Notes under the pieces: model-generated | The model's input: the letters and a program-made list of their open reading frames with translations, nothing else | What the model was told of the DNA's origin: nothing | Database searches by the model: none | Position numbers and translations under genes: made by a program | Source: Lathyrus oleraceus | Taxonomy: Eukaryota; Streptophyta; Magnoliopsida; Fabales; Fabaceae | Reading direction: 5' to 3' | Assembly: GCF_024323335.1 (NCBI RefSeq) | Contig: NC_066583.1 | Coordinates: 416,652,031-416,716,030 of the forward strand | Length of the DNA: 64,000 bases | Shown here: positions 57,423-64,000 of the stretch, piece after piece | Layout of the letters: each line of letters opens with the position of its first letter | Numbering within the stretch: position 1 is the stretch's first letter

Positions 57423-60004
57423 TTAGGCGAAGTATTTCTTGACTGCATCTGCATTCACATGACGAGTGAACTCTTCACCATCCATAGTTGTAAGAATCAA
57501 AGCACCTCCTGAAAAGGCTCTCTTGACAACGTATGGGCCTTCATAATTAGGAGTCCATTTGCCTCTAGCATCTGGTTTGAAAGATAGAATCTTCTTGAGC
57601 ACAAAGTCACCTTCCCTGAATACACGAGGTCTGACCTTGTTGTCAAAAGATTTCTTCATTCTTTGCTAGTATAACTGACCATGACACATGGCGGTCAACC
57701 TCTTCTCTTCAATTAAATTCAACTGATCATACCTGGTCTGACACCATTCAGTCTCAGTCAACTTGGCTTCCATCAACACACACAGTGATGGGATCTCCAC
57801 CTCTACGGGGAGCACAACTTCCATGCCATATACAAGAGAGAAAGGGGTTTCCCCTGTTAAAGTGCGGATGGATGTATGATACCTGTGCAAAGCAAATGGA
57901 AGCATTCACATACGATGCCGCTTCCACCATGTTATTATTCAAGTTTGATTCATTATCAGTAACGATCTTACTTGGCACACTATAACAGCATATAATATGA
58001 TTCTTGATAAACTTCACAACAACTTGCTTGGTTACATTCACATACGGTGCCGCTTCGACCCATTTTGTGAAGTAGTCAATAGCCACCAAAATGAAACGAT
58101 CTCCATTCGAAGCTTTGGGCTCAATCATGCAAATCATAACAATTCCCCACATGGAGAAAGGCCATGGGGAGGAAATAACGTTCAACAGTGTCGGAGGAAC
58201 ATGAATCTTATCTGCATATATTTGACACTTATGGCATTTCTTCACAAACTTGCAACAATCAGATTCCATTTTCAGTCAATAGTAACCCGCCCTCAACATC
58301 TTCTTAGCCATAGCATGTCCATTGGAATGAGTACCAAAGGAACCTTCATGGACTTCAGCCATCAATAGCCCTGCTTCGTGTCTATCCACACATCTGAGTA
58401 GAACCATATCGAAGTTTCTCTTATACAATACATCAACATTCAAGTAGAAATTGCTGGCTAATCTTCTCAAAGTCTTCTTATCTTTCAAAGATGCCCCAGG
58501 CAGGTAAATCTGACTATGGAGGAAACATTTGATATCATAATACCATGGCTTCTCATATTTGACCCCTTCAATGGTGAACACATGAGATGGCCTATCAAGA
58601 TGCATCACAGTCAAATTGGAAACCTCATTCCAATATTTCACTATGATCATTGAAGCCAACGTTGCAAGAGCATCTGCCATCCGGTTTTCATCACGAGGGA
58701 TATGATGAAACTCAACCTTTGTAAAGAAAGTTGAAATCCTCCTCGCATAATCTCTATATGGTATCAGACTAGGTTGATTCGTCTCCTATTCACCTTTGAT
58801 CTGATTTAAAACCAAAGCTAAATCTCCATAGACATCCAAATATTTGATTCTGAGATTAATGGCCTCTTCAAGCCCCATAATGCAAGCTTCATACTCAGTC
58901 ATATTATTTGGACACTTGAAAGTCAATCTAGTTGTAAATGGAAAATGTGTGCCTTGAGAAGTAATGATTACTGCCTCAATGCCATTACCATACTGATTAA
59001 CAGCTCCATCAAAGACCATGCCCCAATGGGAACCAGGTTCTGGCCCTTCTTTAAGCAATGGTTCATCACAATCTTTCATTTTCAGGTACAAAATCTCTTC
59101 GTCAGGAAAATCATACTTCACTGACCGCTAATCTTCAATTGGTTGATGAGCCAAATGGTCAGCCAAGACACTACCTTTGATCGCTTTCTGAGATTGGTAT
59201 TCAATATCATACTCTGATAACCACATCTGCCAATGGACAATCCTCCTAATTAAAGCAGGCTTCTCAAATATATACTTGATTGGATCCATTTTGGATATCA
59301 ACCAAGTGTTATGATTCAACAGATACTGACGCTTAACAACCCAAGCCAATGCGCAACAGGTCTTCTCAATCAGTAAGAAATTCATCGATTGTGAGACTCT
59401 GTATTCTATAATCAACATATCAATGTGTGGCAAAAGGAAATCATCTTTCAGATTGGCTTTATTCAAATATCTATAATCAACACACATGCGAACTTTTCCA
59501 TCCTTCTTCGGAACAAGCACAATATTGGCCACCCACTGCGAGTACTCAGCTATAACAAGGAAACCGACATCAATTTTCTTTTGCACTTCTTCTTTAATCT
59601 TCACTGCCATATCAGGATGCGTTCTCCTCAATTTTTGCTTGACTGGTGGGCATTCTGGCTTCAACAGCAGTCTATGCTCCACAATATCAGAATCCAAACC
59701 AGGCATGTCTTGATAGGACCAAGCAAACACATCTGAATACTCTCGGAGGAGATCAACCAACCCCTTCTTAACATCAGGACACAGTCGAGACCCATTCTTG
59801 ACTTCCTTCACATCATCCTCGGAACCCAAGTTGACTAACTTAATTTGCTCTTCAAATGGCTGAATGGATTTTTCCTCGTGCTCAAGAAGACGAGACAATT
59901 CATCACATACCTCTTCATTACTTTCCTCCTCAGCCTCGAACACAGGGAATTCAAAATTTGGAGAAGGAGTGGGATTATTGTATTCAATGGGTTTAGAAAC
60001 CAAC
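57423..60004 (-). pseudogene. Ogre C pol with internal deletions in RT and integrase
   Basis: Starts after the intron acceptor with LVSKPIEYNNPTPSPNFEF and is open to 59128. Here the RT start (ANIVLVPKKDGKVRMCVDYR) runs to HIDML, then about 200 or more residues including the YVDD motif are gone, and it resumes at EKTCCALAWV of the first RNase H. A 39-base piece at the junction is inverted. The archaeal-type RNase H follows (59121-58786; FDGAVNQYGNGIE, NNMTEYEACIMGLEEA). Integrase has HEGSFGTHSNGH, CCKFVKKCHKC and VTDNESN (Gly lost), then a second deletion at about 57925 that removes the catalytic Glu region. The C-terminus is typical. The deletions make this copy incapable of reverse transcription or integration by itself. 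Confidence 0.85.
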
Positions 60005-60263
60005 CTGTATAATGATTTAATATTTTGATTTTAGAGAAATTAATTGTGACCAAATATTATGCAGATGGACAATTATATTATTTATTCATGTTTTTGTGAT
60101 TACCATTTTTAGAGTAAAGCAAAAAAGCAAAAATATAACATCATAGATATAGATGAATATAATTATATTTTATTGATGATCAAATTTGAAAAATACCCAA
60201 ACAATGTTAACTTCTCCCTTAGGCATAAGAGAAGGATTTTCAAAAACAAATAAAAGCAATTAC
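60005..60263 (-). other. Ogre intron between protease and RT (C)
   Basis: 259 bases. The donor CCTAA|GTAATTG is at 60263 and the acceptor TTATACAG|GTTGG at 60005. The frame of gag-pro ends at TAA 60260-60262, inside the donor. Joining CCTAA to GTTGGTT gives Pro-Lys-Leu-Val and continues in the frame of pol. The intron is A/T-rich. The same sites in copy A and the known splicing of Ogre support it. Confidence 0.8.
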
Positions 60264-63200
60264 TTAGGTCGATGCACAATAACAGGAATATCAACAGCAT
60301 TCCAATTGTCGCAAGCTTTTCCATGCATCACAAAATTGGTGCAGTCTTCATCTTCATCACCCTCTATCACGACAACTAAGTATTGTTCATTACCATGAAT
60401 GAACCCTTTGCTACGGAAACTAGGTTGCACATCTTCGGATTTTACCACTGATGAACCTCGTTGGAAACCCAAACCGGCTCTACTCTTGTTGTCGGAGACC
60501 TCTACCATTCGTCCCCATTGGTCAGACTGACCATCTTCAACAATCCTTTGCGCATATTTATATGAGGACAAAGGTGCCCCAACTCTCTTTTCCTCAGTAA
60601 TAGATAGAGATTGGAACGGAGTTCCAATCTCATCCTCAGGTTCCACATAAGAGAAAGACGATATGTGGCTCACTAGCAACACCTTCTCCCCACCAACACT
60701 AACAAGCTTCCAACTCTTGAAAATTTTCATCTTCTGATGCAGCGTTGAAGTAACGACTCCTGCCTCATGAATCCATGGCCTTCCTAACAAACAACTATAG
60801 GCCAGGTGGATATCCATTACTTGAAAAGTAATTTGGAAGTCACTCGGACTTATCTTCACTAGAAGGTCCACCTCACCAATTACGGTCTTGCGAGAACCAT
60901 TAAAAGCTTTGACGATTACGCCACTATATCTCATAGGATCTCCTTGGTATGACAACCTCGACAGAGTTGACTTCGGAAGTACGTTTAATGAATAACCGGT
61001 GTCAACCAACACATTTGACAGAGCGTCATCCTTGCAATTCATCAAGATATGCAAAGCCAAGTTATGATTTCTACCCTCCTCGGGGAGTTCTTCATCACAA
61101 AAACAGAGATTGTTGTAGGAAGTGATGTTAGCTATAATATGATCAAACTGATCCACCGTAACATCATGTTCCATATAAGCTTGCTCTAGGACTTTCTTTA
61201 GTGCTTCTCTATGCGCTTCTGAGTTCATAAGCAGAGACAACTTTGAAATCTTTGAGGGAGTTTGGAGCAGTTGCTCCACCACATTAAACTCGCTCTTCTT
61301 TATCAATTTGAGCGCCTCATCGTCATCATTATGCTTCAAACCGCTGGATTCACCAGACTGGCACTTTGGAGCATTAACAGAATCTACCACTAGCACATCA
61401 ACTTTCTTACTAGCAGATATATCCTCCACATTCTTAGGGAACACCGGCCCAAAGACACGACCAGTGCGGGTCACGTTAGTAACATCAGTTATGCTCGCAA
61501 CAGAACTGGTCGTAGGCAAAGGAACCTCTTGACCATTCTCTAGCATGGTAGCATTGTATTGATACGGGCAACCTTATCGGATGCATACGGGACGGGACCC
61601 GCTAACCGTATAACTAACGACAATACCGATCTGTTGCTGACACTGTTACTGCTGTTGCTGTCGTACTTGATTACTACTCTTTCAGGAGTTTTGAAAATGG
61701 GAAAAATAACATTCACATCGTCATCTACATGACGGGACTGGATAATCTGAATCATACCTTCATCCATCAACCTCTAGATGTCTCTCTTCAGAATCGTACA
61801 ACCTCTAGGATTGACACTGCAAATAGCACAACCATCATGGTCATGCTCACAAACATATATCCTTATGCATCGTCACCAAGGACCTTCTAATGAAGCGTAC
61901 ATAAAATACTTTGAACTCCCCAAGACATCCGTCCACCATATTAACAGATGAATTTCCATGGGCAGGCAGTGGGTTAACTCTGACGTTTGGCGCACGATCC
62001 TCAAAGGACACCATTCCACTCTTAACCAGCTTTTGGACTTCATACTTCAGGGGTAGCAATTCTCAATATCATGACCGGGAGCTCCTTGATGAAAGGCACA
62101 ACGGAGTTCTGGCTTATACCACCATGGAAGTGGTTCTGGAATTTGTGGCGGATTCCTCGGCTGAAGCAGCTTCTTGAGAACTAAAGATGGGTATAATTCG
62201 GCAAAGGTCATAGGAGTAGGGTCGAAAGAGACCTTTTTCCTTTCAAAATTTTGTTGTTGTTGATTATTGCTTGTGTTGTTGTTGTTGTTTGTTCTTTGTT
62301 GTGGTTGTTGTTGATGTTGTTGTTGAACGGACATTGATTGGTTGTTATAAAATATCAGGATAACGGATGAAACTTGGTGATGATGTTGACGTGGTTACGA
62401 ACTTCTTCTGAAATGAGGCCTTCTTTGCCTCCCCATTGATACTGCATTGGTTTCACCTTCCTTCTTCCTAGGGAAATCGCTACCATACTTCTTGCTTGAT
62501 GATACCTCTTCCTTAGACAAACGTCCTTCTCGGACACCTTCCTCTAATCTCATCCCCATGTTTACCATTTCGATAAATTCACTGTGGGCACTAGCAATCA
62601 TTCGTTCGTAATAAAACAAGTTCAGGGTCTTAAGGAAAATCTTCGTCATCTCTTTCTCTTCCAACGAAGGGTTGATCTGAGCGGCAAGCTCTCTCCACCT
62701 CTAGGCATACTCTTTAAATGTCTCTTTATCCTTCTGAGACATCGACCTCAGTTGGTCTCTATCAGGCTCCATGTCTATATTGTACTTGGACTTCTATACA
62801 AAAGATTCACCCAAATCATTGAATATGTGAACATTTGCCCTCTCTAGCCCCATGTGTAGCATCTCAACACGGCACCGGTCAGACTGTCTTGAAAATAATG
62901 GATCAATAACTAATCATTATCAGTTTGAGTACACATCTTTCTAGCATACATCACAAGATGACTGAGCGGACAGGTATTCCCCTTGTACTTTTCAAAGTCA
63001 GGCACTTTGAACTTCACCGGGATTTTCACATTTGGAACTAAACAAAGTTCCGCAGCACTCTTACCAAACATATCTTTACCCCTCAAAATTTTCAACTTCT
63101 TTCGCAGCTCAAAGAATTGGTCTTTCATTTCGTCCATTTTCTAATAAACATCAGGACCCTCAGACGGATCGGAATGATAGATGGTGTCTTCAATGCGGGG

Positions 63201-63451
63201 TAGAGTATGCGCAACTGGTGCCGGCACAGACATGACCGGCTAGATGCCAGCATGGAAGCAAAGTTAGGCGCGAAACCTTCAGGCACGAATTTGGGCGGCA
63301 TTCCCCACGGGAATCCAGCAGGCACGTTAGGCGCAAAATGAGCGGCAGTAGCAGTAATGGTAGAGGTAGACACCTCTGAAATAACAGTCCTTTGAGGAGA
63401 AGGAGTTGCATGTGTTGGAGAAGATTGGCTTTGAGCAGCTAGATGCTCCAT
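60264..63451 (-). pseudogene. Ogre C gag-protease
   Basis: Likely start at ATG 63451 (MEHLAAQSQSSPTHATPSPQ). The capsid region includes LRGKDMFGKSAAELCLVPNV and KFKVPDFEKYKGNTCPLSHL (63137-62910), then RWRELAA and MIASAHSEFIEMVNMGMRLE (62664-62395). A Gln/Asn-rich stretch follows (62334 on). The zinc-binding CAFHQGAPGHDIENC is near 62080. Protease occupies the long open part 61546-60260, with active site LVDTGYSLNVLPKST and LLGRPWIHEAG. The frame has several stops and at least one shift in gag (between 63125 and 62334, and near 61840 and 61545), while the protease part is open for 428 codons. It ends at the intron donor. Confidence 0.82.
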
Positions 63452-63466
63452 AATCTTTGAGTGATT

Positions 63467-63526
63467 GGCGTGGGTATTGTATCGATGAGTCAGCTTGGCG
63501 TGGGTATTGTATCGATGAGTCAGCTT
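63467..63526. repeat. 30-base direct duplication before gag
   Basis: Two identical copies of a 30-base unit beginning GGCGTGGGTATTG (63467-63496, 63497-63526), just upstream (minus strand) of the gag ATG. Confidence 0.9.
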
Positions 63527-63647
63527 GGCCGAAGCACATAAGAAATACCAATAAGACAACTGGCAAAAGAGAAACCTGCTATGCAAATGATGCATGAAAT
63601 AAAATGGTTGATTGTTTTTATTTTTAAGAAACTTACTACATTATTTG

Positions 63648-63650
<3 letters not shown>

Positions 63651-63707
<57 letters not shown>
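63651..63707. repeat. (AT)n microsatellite
   Basis: 57 bases of perfect alternating AT in the spacer between ORF1 and gag of copy C. Confidence 0.97.
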
Positions 63708-63708
<1 letters not shown>

Positions 63709-63833
63709 CAACAATTGCAACAAATTGATATAACCATAAAAATCTTTTCTCTTTCTAATAATTGGAAGGATTACACTGAGTACGATTTCAGAAACCAAAA
63801 TAAAAAATACAAGAGAAAAGGAGACTACTCATC

Positions 63834-64000
63834 CTAAGGATCCCTAACAATAATGTCAGAAGATCTGGCCGCAGGCGCGTACTTCCTTCGAATGCGTCGG
63901 ATCTCGGTCTCAAAAGAAGCCTTCATCTGAGTCTTCTCGAGGACAAGCTGTTCCACAATCTTCTTTCAATCGACAGAAGGCTGAGGCATACTAGAGGAAG
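63834..64000 (-). pseudogene. C-terminal end of Ogre ORF1
   Basis: Minus-strand frame ending at TAG 63834-63836, with KKIVEQLVLEKTQMKASFE, TEIRRIRRKYAPAARSSDI and IVRDP before the stop, and one TGA near 63970. It lies upstream of gag in the position of ORF1, a frame of unknown function that marks Ogre elements. The helical, charged composition suggests a coiled coil. The window ends within it. Confidence 0.55.

Larger units (their letters stand above)
49838..64000 (-). mobile_element. Ogre copy C, most complete, 5' end off window
   Basis: Minus-strand order from the right edge is end of ORF1 (64000-63834), spacer with AT repeat, gag-pro (63451-60264), intron (60263-60005), pol with two internal deletions (60004-57423), hairpins (57403-57327), 3' region (57326-54497) and complete 3' LTR (54496-49838). 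ORF1 before gag, the intron, the archaeal-type RNase H and the very long LTR together define Ogre. It is inserted in the unassigned LTR at 49837. Confidence 0.9.

Overview
The window looks like plant nuclear DNA from an intergenic or pericentromeric repeat block. No host gene, tRNA or rRNA gene could be supported. The mix of Ogre-type Ty3/gypsy elements with LTRs of about 4.7 kb, Athila/Cyclops-type gypsy elements and a SIRE/Maximus-type Ty1/copia element is typical of temperate legumes. The pea, vetch and lentil tribe is my best guess, inferred from element content only.

Layout, left to right. 1-1175: end of an LTR (minus). 1176-2696: 3' part of an Athila-group element (minus). 2697-4282: first third of an Ogre-type LTR (plus). 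4283-11530: a longer Athila-group element (minus) with 3' LTR, two env-like regions and the end of the integrase. 11531-18902: Ogre copy A (minus). 18903-34715: Ogre copy B (minus), whose 3' LTR is split by a complete solo LTR (19263-24105) with a 5-bp target duplication. 34716-37561: Ogre-type LTR fragment (plus). 37562-46113: SIRE-type copia element (plus) with gag, pol and env-like frames and a truncated 3' LTR. 46114-46648: terminal part of an Ogre-type LTR (plus). 46649-49837: LTR-like sequence with a TATA box and a tRNA-like box pair. 49838-64000: Ogre copy C (minus), with 3' LTR, 3' region, pol, intron, gag-pro and the end of ORF1, running off the right edge.

The three Ogre copies share one architecture: ORF1, gag-pro, a short intron, RT-RH-archaeal-type RH-INT, two tandem GAAA-loop hairpins just after the pol stop, a 3' region with satellite-like repeats, a purine tract and a very long LTR. 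Every coding region is broken. Many of the nonsense codons are of the kind produced by C-to-T change at Gln or Trp codons, which fits heavily methylated, silenced DNA.

The most interesting signals are not genes. They are covarying RNA hairpins at fixed places in the Ogre and Athila 3' regions, a long stem-loop in the Ogre LTR leader, an intron whose removal restores a reading frame in two copies, an env-like frame with its own TATA box and near-ideal start context, and a micro-inversion at a deletion in copy C. All coordinates and comparisons were made by eye; element boundaries between degenerate copies are good to a few bases.
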